Source of the DNA: a virus
Direction: 5' to 3' (one strand)
DNA: 25,006 nt
IMG/VR virus record: IMGVR_UViG_3300030099_001072
Span: 1-25,006 of that record
Made by a program: the position numbers and the translations under genes. Of the stretch, positions 1 through 6,220 are shown in pieces; within the stretch, counting starts at the first letter, position 1; the number at the start of each line of letters is the position of its first letter. The notes beneath the pieces were generated by a model. That model was not told the DNA's origin, did not search any database, and saw only the letters and a program-made list of their open reading frames with translations.

Positions 1-100
1 GATCCACGGGTCACGCCTCGCAAAGAGACTTATTTACAAAAAATTAAAAACACCTTTATATATAGACAGAAAAATAAAAAAAATAATTTTATTAAAAAAT

Positions 101-209
101 AGGTGTAACTAGTGTAACCATGTAACTTTTACTCTGTATCCCTTTATATATAAGGATTATAGCAGTTACATATATGGTTACATTACTGATATACAAATAT
201 GTAACCATA
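101..209. repeat. Cluster of six TGTAAC/GTTACA motifs with an 11-bp inverted repeat
   Basis: TGTAAC occurs at 104-109, 113-118, 121-126 and 200-205, and its complement GTTACA at 165-170 and 177-182. The arms TATGGTTACAT (173-183) and ATGTAACCATA (199-209) form a perfect 11-bp inverted repeat with a 15-nt spacer. The cluster lies in AT-rich non-coding DNA upstream of the terminase small subunit. Repeated short motifs in both orientations fit binding sites for a dimeric regulator, or origin iterons. Which of these it is cannot be told from sequence alone. Confidence 0.55.
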
Positions 210-251
210 CTGTTAAATCAAGTTTGGCCTTATAAGAGCCTAAAAAGTTTT

Positions 252-280
252 TTGAAAAAAAATAATTTCTGTTATATATA
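252..280 (+). promoter_or_regulatory. Candidate sigma70-like promoter for the terminase small subunit
   Basis: TTGAAA (252-257) and TATATA (275-280) are separated by 17 nt. Transcription would start at about position 287, on the ATG of the next gene, which lacks a clear Shine-Dalgarno sequence. That combination suggests a leaderless transcript. The surrounding DNA is very AT-rich, so a chance match is possible. Confidence 0.35.
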
Positions 281-286
281 TAAGAT

Positions 287-871
287 ATGAGTATTTTAAA
301 ACCTTTGAAAAAAGGAAGAGGTCGGCCAAAAGTCGATATACATAGCAAGCTCTCTCGTAAACAAGAGAAGTTTGTTAAAGAACTTGTCTCTAATGATGGT
401 ATGATAACCATGAGAGAAGCTGCAATAAATGCGGGCTTTCCAGCTTCTTCAGCTCATACAAGAGCCTATGAAATGACTAATCCTGAAATCTGTCCTCATG
501 TTGTTAAAGCAATACAACTTTATAGGGATGAACTGGATGAAAAATATGGCGTTAATTACAAACGACATTTAAAAGATTTGCAGACAATTAGAGATAGAGC
601 TTTAGAGAATGGTGCTTATTCAGCCGCTGTTCAGGCTGAGTATAGAAGAGGACAAGCACAAGGTAATATCTATATTAATAAATCTGAGATTAGGCATGGC
701 ACGATTGACAGTATGTCTAAAGATGAAGTAATAAAAGCTCTCAAGGAGATTAAAGATTCGTATGAACCAAAAAGAGTTGAGGGAGTTATTGACCACGAAG
801 ACACCGCCTCAGCCGAAGAAGGAAAACGGCTTCTATCAGGAGATCAAAAGAGCAGTAGAAAAACTGCCTGA
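287..871 (+). CDS. Terminase small subunit (putative)
   Basis: This 194-residue protein probably recognises viral DNA and hands it to the large terminase for packaging. Residues 23-75 read as a terminase_2-like helix-turn-helix domain: a KQEKFVKEL segment, then EAAINAGF, then a helix ending in NPEICPHVVKAI. That is the usual order in small terminases. The middle (residues 80-125) is helical and could serve oligomerisation; the C-terminus is charged. No strong ribosome binding site precedes the ATG, and a promoter-like pair ends 6 nt upstream, so translation may be leaderless. The large subunit is 6.5 kb downstream, an unusually wide separation. The 3' end overlaps a nuclease gene by 110 nt. 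Confidence 0.75.
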   Translation: MSILKPLKKGRGRPKVDIHSKLSRKQEKFVKELVSNDGMITMREAAINAGFPASSAHTRAYEMTNPEICPHVVKAIQLYRDELDEKYGVNYKRHLKDLQTIRDRALENGAYSAAVQAEYRRGQAQGNIYINKSEIRHGTIDSMSKDEVIKALKEIKDSYEPKRVEGVIDHEDTASAEEGKRLLSGDQKSSRKTA

Positions 872-1196
872 TAATATAATCCTGACAAGAATAGAAAACT
901 GGATGACATTAGGCATACCTGATTTACTTGTCTGTGACGCAAAAGGTAAATTTCATTTTATAGAATTAAAAGTTACAGTTGGTAATGTTGTCAAGCTTTC
1001 TCCTAATCAGGTGGCTTGGTTAACTCGGCATGGACATGGTTCAACTTGGATTATGGTAAGAGGCCGTGAAGATTTATATCTGTATCAAGGCAAAGATGCA
1101 GTAGAGCTGAGAAGCAAAGGCTTACAGCTCAAACCATACCTACAACTTCAATATCCTTTTGACTGGAAAAAACTTTTTGATTTGACAATAAATTAA
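762..1196 (+). CDS. VRR-NUC-like PD-(D/E)XK nuclease
   Basis: This 144-residue protein carries the signature of VRR-NUC/Holliday-resolvase-like nucleases of the PD-(D/E)XK fold. GIPDLLV at residues 51-57 supplies the first acid (D54), FIELK at 66-70 supplies E68 and K70, and an SPNQVAWL helix with Q83 follows. These single-domain phage enzymes are thought to cut branched DNA or trim ends during replication or packaging. An AAGGAG lies 14 nt before the ATG; a TTG at 777 is an alternative start. The reading frame overlaps the terminase small-subunit gene by 110 nt. The overlap appears genuine because nuclease-like sequence (FYQEIKRAVEKLPDN) begins inside it. Confidence 0.75.
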   Translation: MNQKELRELLTTKTPPQPKKENGFYQEIKRAVEKLPDNIILTRIENWMTLGIPDLLVCDAKGKFHFIELKVTVGNVVKLSPNQVAWLTRHGHGSTWIMVRGREDLYLYQGKDAVELRSKGLQLKPYLQLQYPFDWKKLFDLTIN

Positions 1197-1217
1197 TAGT
1201 ATGCGATAACTCTTATA

Positions 1218-1233
1218 CACATTATATAGGAGA
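1218..1233 (+). promoter_or_regulatory. Recurring leader motif, copy 1
   Basis: CACATTATATAGGAGA ends in the ribosome binding site of the next gene. Nearly the same string precedes cassette-opening genes at 3114 and 5450, with shorter versions at 4196 and 6198. It may be a conserved 5' untranslated leader or transcription start region. Confidence 0.45.
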
Positions 1234-1237
1234 TTGT

Positions 1238-1489
1238 ATGAAAGACTATACTTTTAAATTAGACGTTGATATTTGGCTTGATCGTAATTTTACAGCTAAA
1301 GCTAATTCTTTAGAAGAAGCTGAAGAAAAAGCTAAAGTTATGGCAAAAGAAATTTTTAAAGACGCCCCAAATGTTTACAATGGTAGAGAGGGAGGTAAAT
1401 CATTAGAGCTGTTGGCAAACTATTTGTCAGACTGGAATTTTGGAGATTTACGTTTTGATGTTGTTAATGTTGAGGAGGAAGAAGAATGA
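1238..1489 (+). CDS. Small acidic protein, unknown function
   Basis: This 83-residue protein starts after an AGGAGA ribosome binding site within the recurring CACA leader. The first 40 residues alternate polar and hydrophobic positions and are followed by a Lys/Glu-rich helix (SLEEAEEKAKVMAKEIF). The C-terminus is a run of glutamates. No catalytic motif is visible. The helix resembles the last helix of small alpha/beta domains common in phage early regions, but I do not recognise the family. It overlaps the next gene by four bases (ATGA), so the two are probably translationally coupled and open a tight operon of eight genes ending at the terminator at 3064. Confidence 0.7.
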   Translation: MKDYTFKLDVDIWLDRNFTAKANSLEEAEEKAKVMAKEIFKDAPNVYNGREGGKSLELLANYLSDWNFGDLRFDVVNVEEEEE

Positions 1490-1635
1490 AAAACACATGG
1501 GGATATATTTATGGCGATGAGTGTGACGAGTTGTGGGAGCATTTTGGTATGCCCAACAGAGATAAGAACGATCGCATGAAAGTTAAGTTTATTGAGTATC
1601 AGACTGAGGAGGACTATGATGACCCAAAAAATTAA
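1486..1635 (+). CDS. 49-residue protein, unknown function
   Basis: A 49-residue frame starts on the ATGA that ends the previous gene and is preceded by GAGGAGGAAGA, a good ribosome binding site. The product begins MKNTWGYIYGDECDELWEHF and continues into a charged C-terminal half. It is Trp- and acid-rich with no recognisable motif. Its 3' end overlaps the next gene by 17 nt, using the GAGGAGG inside this frame as the next ribosome binding site. The tight coupling on both sides is the main evidence that it is a real gene. Confidence 0.6.
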   Translation: MKNTWGYIYGDECDELWEHFGMPNRDKNDRMKVKFIEYQTEEDYDDPKN

Positions 1636-1828
1636 AGTTAAGATAGCTTGGGGATCAGACCGAGATGAAAACAATATTGAAGAATACCAGTTTGACACCA
1701 AAGAAGAATATTTTGCTTTTATGAAAGGTGTGGATGCTTCAAATGGTTGGATGGATTATGACACTATAGGAGATGGAGAATCTTTTGAAACTGTAGAAGA
1801 ATGGAGGGAATACCATGGAAGAGATTAA
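1619..1828 (+). CDS. Small acidic protein, unknown function
   Basis: This is a 69-residue protein beginning MTQKIKVKIAWGSD. I chose the ATG at 1619 because GAGGAGG (1606-1612) sits 6 nt before it; an ATG at 1616 and a TTG at 1592 are possible but worse spaced. The sequence suggests a beta strand, an acidic patch, a KEEYFAFMKGV helix and a second acidic stretch. No family is recognised. It overlaps the following gene by 14 nt. Confidence 0.65.
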   Translation: MTQKIKVKIAWGSDRDENNIEEYQFDTKEEYFAFMKGVDASNGWMDYDTIGDGESFETVEEWREYHGRD

Positions 1829-2204
1829 AGACTTAGGCAATCTTTGTATCGATTGCAAAGAAGATACAAGTTTTGGATCAGGTAAGTTCGTCAATCGTAT
1901 TCCAGCTGATGACGGAGAAGTTTCAGGATTTATGTGTGCTGATTGTCAAATGGTTGAATGTGATTCTTGTAAACAAAAAGTTTTTGAATATGAAACAAGT
2001 GAACAAGGTGCATGGTATTGCATTGATAATTGTTACAAACCTGAAACATTAATTGATATTAAGACAAAGTTCAGAGATGCCCAAGGTATGTTTGAAAGCT
2101 TATTAGAAACTTATCCTGATGACGAAGATATAAATTTATTTAGTAGAAAATTAAATGAACTTTTTGAACTGATGGGGGAAAACGATGAAACATTGGCTGA
2201 CTAA
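1815..2204 (+). CDS. Cys-rich putative zinc-binding protein
   Basis: The 129-residue protein has eight cysteines in zinc-binding arrangement: C11/C14 (CIDC), C41/C44 (CADC), C49/C52 (CDSC) and C69/C73. The pattern would support two zinc sites, treble-clef or ribbon-like. Residues 75-129 form a helical, acidic tail. Such small zinc proteins in phage accessory blocks often bind nucleic acid or a host protein, but the family is not recognised here. The ribosome binding site GGAGGGAATACC lies inside the end of the previous gene. The 3' end overlaps the next gene by 20 nt. Confidence 0.65.
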   Translation: MEEIKDLGNLCIDCKEDTSFGSGKFVNRIPADDGEVSGFMCADCQMVECDSCKQKVFEYETSEQGAWYCIDNCYKPETLIDIKTKFRDAQGMFESLLETYPDDEDINLFSRKLNELFELMGENDETLAD

Positions 2205-2412
2205 AGAAGAGATGGGAGATGGTTTTCAACACAATGAAGAAGAGCATAAAGAGTTTGAATATAATTCTTTGATAGATGTGGCCGAGCATGAAAAAAATAC
2301 GATGCGAACTACATATATTGCTCGAGATATTTGGACGCCCCAACAAAGACTTCAGCTTAGAGATTTGTTGAACGAACTCATAGAAAATGATCAGGAGGAT
2401 AATAATGGATAA
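2185..2412 (+). CDS. 75-residue protein, unknown function
   Basis: This small, strongly charged frame starts MKHWLTKEEMGDGFQHNEEE. The second half (TPQQRLQLRDLLNELIEND) reads as an amphipathic helix that could mediate protein contacts. A GATGGGGGAAAACG stretch provides the ribosome binding site. It overlaps both neighbours, which supports membership in the same operon. No homologous family is recognised. Confidence 0.6.
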   Translation: MKHWLTKEEMGDGFQHNEEEHKEFEYNSLIDVAEHEKNTMRTTYIARDIWTPQQRLQLRDLLNELIENDQEDNNG

Positions 2413-2623
2413 TCAAGATTTATTAGCTTTTAAAGATGGTGTTGCTGATGCAATTTTAGAGGGGCATAGATCTGAATACCATGAAAATATGTATTTTTAT
2501 AAAATGGGATATGACTATGGGATTACTTTGTATTCTCAATTGAAAGATCAGGAGAGCAATACAGAATTACACAACGATGCTGTAATAGATAATCAACATG
2601 AAAGGAGCTGTGATGAAAGTTAA
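2405..2623 (+). CDS. 72-residue protein, unknown function
   Basis: The product begins MDNQDLLAFKDGVADAI. I chose the ATG at 2405 rather than the upstream ATG at 2387 because AGGAGG lies 6-7 nt before it. Aromatic residues cluster in the middle (YHENMYFYKMGYDYGITLY), and the C-terminus is polar and acidic. No motif points to a function. It overlaps the genes on both sides. Confidence 0.6.
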   Translation: MDNQDLLAFKDGVADAILEGHRSEYHENMYFYKMGYDYGITLYSQLKDQESNTELHNDAVIDNQHERSCDES

Positions 2624-2948
2624 AGACCTAATAAAAGAATTAAAATGGTGCGATCAAGATTTAGAAATATTCGTTCATTTTGATAATGATATCCACGAAT
2701 TGCATTCTATTGATGCTACATTTGAAGATCGTGTTGATATTAATTTAGTAGAAAATGAAGATCGTATATCTGTTGGATGGTCTACTGAGGACGTCCTTGA
2801 TCAATGTGATTGGTTAACTAAAGAACAAGCAAGAGAAGTATTGCAAATGTGTAAGCATAAACATGATTGTACAATTGGTATTACTTGGGATGTTATTGAT
2901 ACTGTAGCTTGTGATATGTTCCCAATACACTCAACAAAACAAGTTTAA
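2613..2948 (+). CDS. 111-residue protein, unknown function
   Basis: The start at 2613 follows GAAAGGAGCTGTG, a better context than the in-frame ATG at 2598. The sequence MKVKDLIKELKWCDQDLEIFVHFDND resembles small phage proteins whose N-terminus is a helix followed by a strand pair ('LIxxLxxxDxDxxV' type), a widespread fold of unknown role. The C-terminal part includes a TKEQAREVLQMCKHKHDC helix with two cysteines and two histidines and could bind a metal. It is the last sizeable gene in the operon; a 31-residue frame and a terminator follow. Confidence 0.6.
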   Translation: MKVKDLIKELKWCDQDLEIFVHFDNDIHELHSIDATFEDRVDINLVENEDRISVGWSTEDVLDQCDWLTKEQAREVLQMCKHKHDCTIGITWDVIDTVACDMFPIHSTKQV

Positions 2949-2962
2949 CGAAAGGAGGTAGG

Positions 2963-3058
2963 ATGTTTTTTTTATTCGATTGGATTGGAAAAATTTTATA
3001 CGGATCAGACTACGATAAGTATAAAAACCAACGCCCAAAAACAAGACGTAGAAGATAA
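2963..3058 (+). CDS. 31-residue peptide, hydrophobic then Arg-rich
   Basis: This short frame is preceded by AAAGGAGGTAGG, one of the strongest ribosome binding sites in the window. The peptide starts MFFLFDWIGKILYG and ends in a basic tail of four arginines. A hydrophobic aromatic N-terminus with a cationic C-terminus fits a membrane-associating micropeptide; that role is inference. It lies between the 111-residue gene and the terminator at 3064, so it is the last gene of the operon. The main doubt is its small size. Confidence 0.5.
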   Translation: MFFLFDWIGKILYGSDYDKYKNQRPKTRRRR

Positions 3059-3063
3059 AATAT

Positions 3064-3089
3064 AGGCCATGTTTGACATGGCCTTTTTT
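3064..3089 (+). terminator. Intrinsic terminator
   Basis: AGGCCATGT (3064-3072) pairs with ACATGGCCT (3076-3084) across a tiny TTG loop, followed by a T run to 3089. The TTGAC at 3073-3077, spanning the loop, recurs in two later terminators. It closes the first small-gene operon. Confidence 0.85.
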
Positions 3090-3113
3090 ATTTGATAAAT
3101 ATATAAGATAAAT

Positions 3114-3129
3114 CACATATTATAGGAGA
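3114..3129 (+). promoter_or_regulatory. Recurring leader motif, copy 2
   Basis: CACATATTATAGGAGA, almost identical to 1218-1233, contains the ribosome binding site of the next gene. Upstream, TATAAGATAAAT could act as a -10 element, but no clear -35 is visible because the preceding terminator occupies that position. Confidence 0.45.
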
Positions 3130-3134
3130 AAATT

Positions 3135-3533
3135 ATGTCGAGATATAATTCAGATGCTTTAGACGAAGCTTGTGAAGAAATGCTAGGCCATACAAACTGG
3201 GCATATGGCAGAAATCCAAATGAGGAAAAGATAGATTGTGTAGTATTTTTTTATAAAGATAACGCTCATACTAAAATTCCATTACCTGAGGATCGTGACG
3301 ACCATGAGGAAGAAATAGATCGTTTAAAAACTATCATTAAATCAAGAGATAAAATGCTTAATAAAATCAATGCTTGGTTGGTCGATGAGTGTGTTAGACA
3401 TGATGAATTAGTAAAGCGTGTTGAAAATGGAGAACACGCTATAGATATTTGTGATGATCCTGAGGTGTTTTATGGCCGAAATGAATGTGCTTCAAGTTTA
3501 TTGCTTCAAATAAAAAAATGGGAGGAAAAGTGA
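3135..3533 (+). CDS. 132-residue coiled-coil protein, unknown function
   Basis: A GGAGAAAATT ribosome binding site precedes the ATG. Residues 50-100 (DHEEEIDRLKTIIKSRDKML onward) form a heptad-like charged helix, probably a coiled coil that dimerises the protein. The N-terminal 45 residues include a strand-like VVFFY segment. No catalytic motif is seen. It opens a three-gene cassette bounded by the terminators at 3064 and 4151, and its stop overlaps the next start by one base. Confidence 0.7.
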   Translation: MSRYNSDALDEACEEMLGHTNWAYGRNPNEEKIDCVVFFYKDNAHTKIPLPEDRDDHEEEIDRLKTIIKSRDKMLNKINAWLVDECVRHDELVKRVENGEHAIDICDDPEVFYGRNECASSLLLQIKKWEEK

Positions 3534-3892
3534 TGCCAGTAATGATAAGAACTGTAGAAAATGAGGGAACGTATGAGCGTTCCCACAAACATTTTTTTGA
3601 TCTTTTAGATTGCAAGTTAATTAAACGTGATTTTGAGGGCAGAACTTGGAGTGAGAAAGTTGCAGTAAATCAAGACGGTAAACAAATTAAAGAAATAGAT
3701 TTACTTAGATTAATTTATGCTAATTTTAAAGTTTTTAAAAAAGACGGCTATGATGATTTCTTTATGGTTAGAGAATATATTGACGATGATGGTGATTGTC
3801 AGCACTCCCCTGAGATTGAAGTTTATATTGATCGAATAGACAATGTAGATGAAAATGATATTAAAGTTTTAAAAAGATGGGGATTTGCATAA
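3533..3892 (+). CDS. 119-residue acidic protein, unknown function
   Basis: The ATG at 3533 is favoured over one at 3485 because GGGAGG lies 8 nt upstream of it and the start abuts the previous stop. The protein begins MPVMIRTVENEG, is mixed alpha/beta by appearance, and has a very acidic segment near residues 80-110 (EYIDDDGDCQ, then IDNVDENDI). No family is recognised. Acidic proteins of this type in phages sometimes mimic DNA, but nothing specific supports that here. Confidence 0.65.
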   Translation: MPVMIRTVENEGTYERSHKHFFDLLDCKLIKRDFEGRTWSEKVAVNQDGKQIKEIDLLRLIYANFKVFKKDGYDDFFMVREYIDDDGDCQHSPEIEVYIDRIDNVDENDIKVLKRWGFA

Positions 3893-4119
3893 TGAGTGTA
3901 CCTTATAGTAAAACTTATGAAAAATGGGCAAAAAAACATTATAGCCAACTAATTGGATATAAAATATGTGCTTTCAAATTAGAGGAATGGTATGAAAATG
4001 AATACGTTCCAGTTCTTTTAGTCAAAAAAGGTGATAAAGCTTTTCAAGTAGCTATAAGCCAAGACGAAGAGGGAAATGGTGGAGGTCATCTTTTTATAGA
4101 AGATTTTAAAACAGACTAA
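3892..4119 (+). CDS. 75-residue protein, unknown function
   Basis: Begins MSVPYSKTYEKWAKKHYSQL, on a TAATG overlap with the previous stop, so translation is probably coupled. An in-frame ATG at 3877 would extend it into the upstream gene and has no ribosome binding site. A strand-rich centre (VPVLLVKKGDKAFQVAI) is followed by a Gly-rich acidic end. No motif is recognised. It is the last gene before the terminator at 4151. Confidence 0.6.
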   Translation: MSVPYSKTYEKWAKKHYSQLIGYKICAFKLEEWYENEYVPVLLVKKGDKAFQVAISQDEEGNGGGHLFIEDFKTD

Positions 4120-4150
4120 ACTTTACATATAAGAAATATCTGATATATTA

Positions 4151-4182
4151 AAAACTGAGCATTGTTTGCTCAGTTTTTTTTT
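4151..4182 (+). terminator. Intrinsic terminator
   Basis: AAAACTGAGC (4151-4160) pairs with GCTCAGTTTT (4168-4177) across a 7-nt loop, followed by T residues to 4182. It separates the three-gene cassette from the DUF932 gene. Confidence 0.88.
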
Positions 4183-4195
4183 ATGTTTTAACCAT

Positions 4196-4208
4196 CACAC
4201 AAAGGAGA
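4196..4208 (+). promoter_or_regulatory. Recurring leader motif, short variant
   Basis: CACACAAAGGAGA resembles the longer CACATAT..TATAGGAGA leaders and carries the ribosome binding site of the DUF932 gene. Confidence 0.35.
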
Positions 4209-4213
4209 AAAAT

Positions 4214-5374
4214 ATGAGACATTTAGAAAACGATAGTAGGACTTTAGAGAGTTTGTTAATTGATATCAAAAGTCATAACGATATGAAACAAGACTTTATT
4301 GCACCTACAAACCAACTTCAGTTTAAAACCATAGAAAATGACAAAGGCGTTAAAATTAGTCAGATTATTATGGAAGCTGATAGAGGAGAGAAAACTCAAA
4401 TCTTAAATGCAAACCAAGTATGTTTAGATCAAATTGCAAATAAGATTGAAATCCAAGCCCCAACATTTAGGCGTTTATTAAATGAAGTTCCAGAGGAAAC
4501 GGACGCCGTTGTTAATGCTTTATTTGAAAAAAATCCAGTTAGGAGAATGATCAGAACTTATGATAATCCTCATGCATTATCTCCATTTAATTATGACCAT
4601 CATACTGGAATTGCTAGAGCATTTGTTTCTGATAAATTTAAAACTTTTGATAATTCTGATTTATTAGAATCTGCCTTGCCTACACTTGGGGAGTCTGGTG
4701 CTTCATGGAAAATTGTTAACTACGCCAACAGCGATAAAAAGCTTTACATTAGATTGAAAAGCGAAGTTATAACAGCTGATGCAGGTGTTAATGATATTAT
4801 GGCTCATGGGATTGGTATTTCTAACAGCGAAGTTGGTTTTGGTAGTATTTCAGTTTTTGGTATATCTTGGACATTAGCTTGTTTAAATGGAATGCAAACT
4901 GAAAATGTAACTAGGAAAGCACATATTACGAGTGCTAGAACTGGAGATCATTATAACATTTTAACCGATGAAACTAAGGACGCCGATAACCACGCCCTGA
5001 AGCTTCAATTAAGAGATATAATTTCCTCTTATGGTAGTAGAGAAACATTTGATGAAAATGTTGAGAAAATTAGATTAGCTAAAGAAGATAAAATTGCTGT
5101 TGGCAAAAATTATACTGAAGCTGTTGAGGACTTGGGCAAGGTTATGTCTTTATCTAAAAAAGAAACTTCAAGTGTCTTGGATGGTTTATTAAATACCATA
5201 GGACAAAGAGGTTATGAACAAGGACAGCCAATATCAAAGGCAACTTTAGTTAATGCTTGCACTAATGTTGGAAATACAGCTGAAGCTGATAACGTAGACT
5301 TTTGGCAAAAATTAGGAGGGAAAGTTTTAAACCTTAAATCTAATGATTGGAATAGAGTCGCCTTAGCTTCTTAA
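4214..5374 (+). CDS. DUF932 family phage/plasmid-like protein
   Basis: This 386-residue protein matches the DUF932 pattern: RAFVSDKFKTFDNSDLLESA at residues 135-154, an IRLKSE strand near 180, then GISNSEVGFGSISV (201-214) and LACLNGM (221-227). The family is common on phages and plasmids, and its biochemical role is not established. The start at 4214 follows AAAGGAGAAAAAT; an in-frame ATG at 4166 lies inside the upstream terminator and is unlikely. The C-terminal third (280-386) is helical and charged. The gene is monocistronic between terminators at 4151 and 5399, suggesting strong independent expression. Confidence 0.75.
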   Translation: MRHLENDSRTLESLLIDIKSHNDMKQDFIAPTNQLQFKTIENDKGVKISQIIMEADRGEKTQILNANQVCLDQIANKIEIQAPTFRRLLNEVPEETDAVVNALFEKNPVRRMIRTYDNPHALSPFNYDHHTGIARAFVSDKFKTFDNSDLLESALPTLGESGASWKIVNYANSDKKLYIRLKSEVITADAGVNDIMAHGIGISNSEVGFGSISVFGISWTLACLNGMQTENVTRKAHITSARTGDHYNILTDETKDADNHALKLQLRDIISSYGSRETFDENVEKIRLAKEDKIAVGKNYTEAVEDLGKVMSLSKKETSSVLDGLLNTIGQRGYEQGQPISKATLVNACTNVGNTAEADNVDFWQKLGGKVLNLKSNDWNRVALAS

Positions 5375-5398
5375 TAACCCAAATTTAAAACCTACTAT

Positions 5399-5434
5399 AA
5401 ACGGCGTAATTTGACTTTTACGCCGTTTTTTTTT
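5399..5434 (+). terminator. Intrinsic terminator with TTGAC loop
   Basis: An 11-bp stem (5399-5409 with 5418-5428, core ACGGCGTAA/TTACGCCGT) encloses an 8-nt loop TTTGACTT and is followed by T residues to 5434. A partial copy of the segment that includes its left arm recurs at 6987-7006. Confidence 0.9.
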
Positions 5435-5449
5435 ATTATCCCATAATAT

Positions 5450-5467
5450 CACATATTTTATAGGAGA
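5450..5467 (+). promoter_or_regulatory. Recurring leader motif, copy 3
   Basis: CACATATTTTATAGGAGA matches the copies at 1218 and 3114 apart from small differences and insertions in the AT run. CCATAATAT just upstream could serve as a -10 element. It lies directly after the terminator at 5399. Confidence 0.45.
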
Positions 5468-5476
5468 TTGTTAGAT

Positions 5477-5800
5477 ATGGCCTTACATAGTGACGCAAGA
5501 AAATGCGACTTAAAAAACATTCCCAACGATGTAGTTGAAGCAATGATATTTGTGACAATGGTCATTGATGTTGGGGAGTTTACCGAAAAAAATGTAAAAG
5601 ATATTTTTTATCGTATTAAAATATCTGAAATGTTTAACGGTAGCCCTTTTTTATATACTGATGCAAAAAATCCAAAATCAGTATTAGCCGATCAAGATTT
5701 AATTAAAAAGTTTATTGGTTTAAAAACTAATGTTAGGACGATCAGTTTAAAAAAATGGTTTAGTAATAAAATTAAACAATATGGAGTTTTAAATGCTTAA
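5477..5800 (+). CDS. 107-residue basic protein, unknown function
   Basis: I chose the ATG at 5477, 10 nt after AGGAG; a TTG at 5468 is closer to that site and remains possible. The product begins MALHSDARKCDLKNIP and has a hydrophobic helix (VVEAMIFVTMVIDV) near residues 21-34, then Lys-rich sequence to the end. The hydrophobic part looks like a buried helix, not a membrane span, because acidic residues flank it. No family is recognised. It overlaps the following gene by 8 nt. Confidence 0.65.
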   Translation: MALHSDARKCDLKNIPNDVVEAMIFVTMVIDVGEFTEKNVKDIFYRIKISEMFNGSPFLYTDAKNPKSVLADQDLIKKFIGLKTNVRTISLKKWFSNKIKQYGVLNA

Positions 5801-6020
5801 ATTATTTGCTAGTGATTTTGTTTTAGTAAATTCTAAAACAAAAAAACCAATAGAGTCATATGAAATTATTAATCATTATACATCAGTTATAGCTGAATTT
5901 AATGAACGTCTGGAATCTGAAAATTGTGAATATATTTCAATGGCTGATTTATCAAAAAAAGAAAAAAATAAATATTTAAAAGCAATAAAAAAAATGGAGG
6001 AATTTAATGAAAAAATTTAA
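5793..6020 (+). CDS. 75-residue Lys-rich protein, unknown function
   Basis: Begins MLKLFASDFVLVNSKTKKPI, with TATGGAGTTTTAA supplying the ribosome binding site inside the upstream gene. The C-terminal half (DLSKKEKNKYLKAIKKMEEF) is a strongly charged amphipathic helix. It is the middle gene of a three-gene cassette bounded by terminators at 5399 and 6149. No motif is recognised. Confidence 0.6.
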   Translation: MLKLFASDFVLVNSKTKKPIESYEIINHYTSVIAEFNERLESENCEYISMADLSKKEKNKYLKAIKKMEEFNEKI

Positions 6021-6126
6021 TTTTCAAAAATGGCTTTCTTTATTGCCAAAACATTTTTTAATTGAACATTGCCACACCGAAAAAGGGACGATTTATTTAA
6101 TATTAAGACACGAAAAAGATAAATAA
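6007..6126 (+). CDS. 39-residue peptide, unknown function
   Basis: This frame starts MKKFNFQKWLSLLPKHFL and follows ATGGAGGAATTTA, with GGAGG 6 nt before the ATG. It overlaps the preceding gene by 14 nt and ends 22 nt before the next terminator stem, as a last cassette gene should. The peptide is basic with alternating aromatic residues and one Cys-His pair (EHCHTE). Coupling and the good ribosome binding site support it; its small size limits certainty. Confidence 0.5.
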   Translation: MKKFNFQKWLSLLPKHFLIEHCHTEKGTIYLILRHEKDK

Positions 6127-6148
6127 AAATTAACAGCCCTAACAGATT

Positions 6149-6185
6149 AAAACGCCAGCAATTGACTCTGCTGGCGTTTTTTTTT
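6149..6185 (+). terminator. Intrinsic terminator with TTGAC loop
   Basis: AAAACGCCAGCA (6149-6160) pairs with TGCTGGCGTTTT (6169-6180) around loop ATTGACTC, followed by a T run to 6185. The loop shares TTGACT with the terminator at 5399. Confidence 0.92.
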
Positions 6186-6197
6186 ATATTAATGCTT

Positions 6198-6214
6198 CAC
6201 ACATTTAAAAAGGT
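6198..6214 (+). promoter_or_regulatory. Recurring leader motif, weak variant
   Basis: CACACATTTAAAAAGGT places a modest ribosome binding site (AAGG) before the ATG at 6221. It sits directly after a terminator, as the other leader copies at 3114, 4196 and 5450 do. Confidence 0.3.
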
Positions 6215-6220
6215 AAATTT

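Noticed and set aside
1420-1701. Reverse-strand 93-codon frame over the small-gene operon
   Set aside because: It opposes three overlapping + strand genes with ribosome binding sites and has no recognisable motif.
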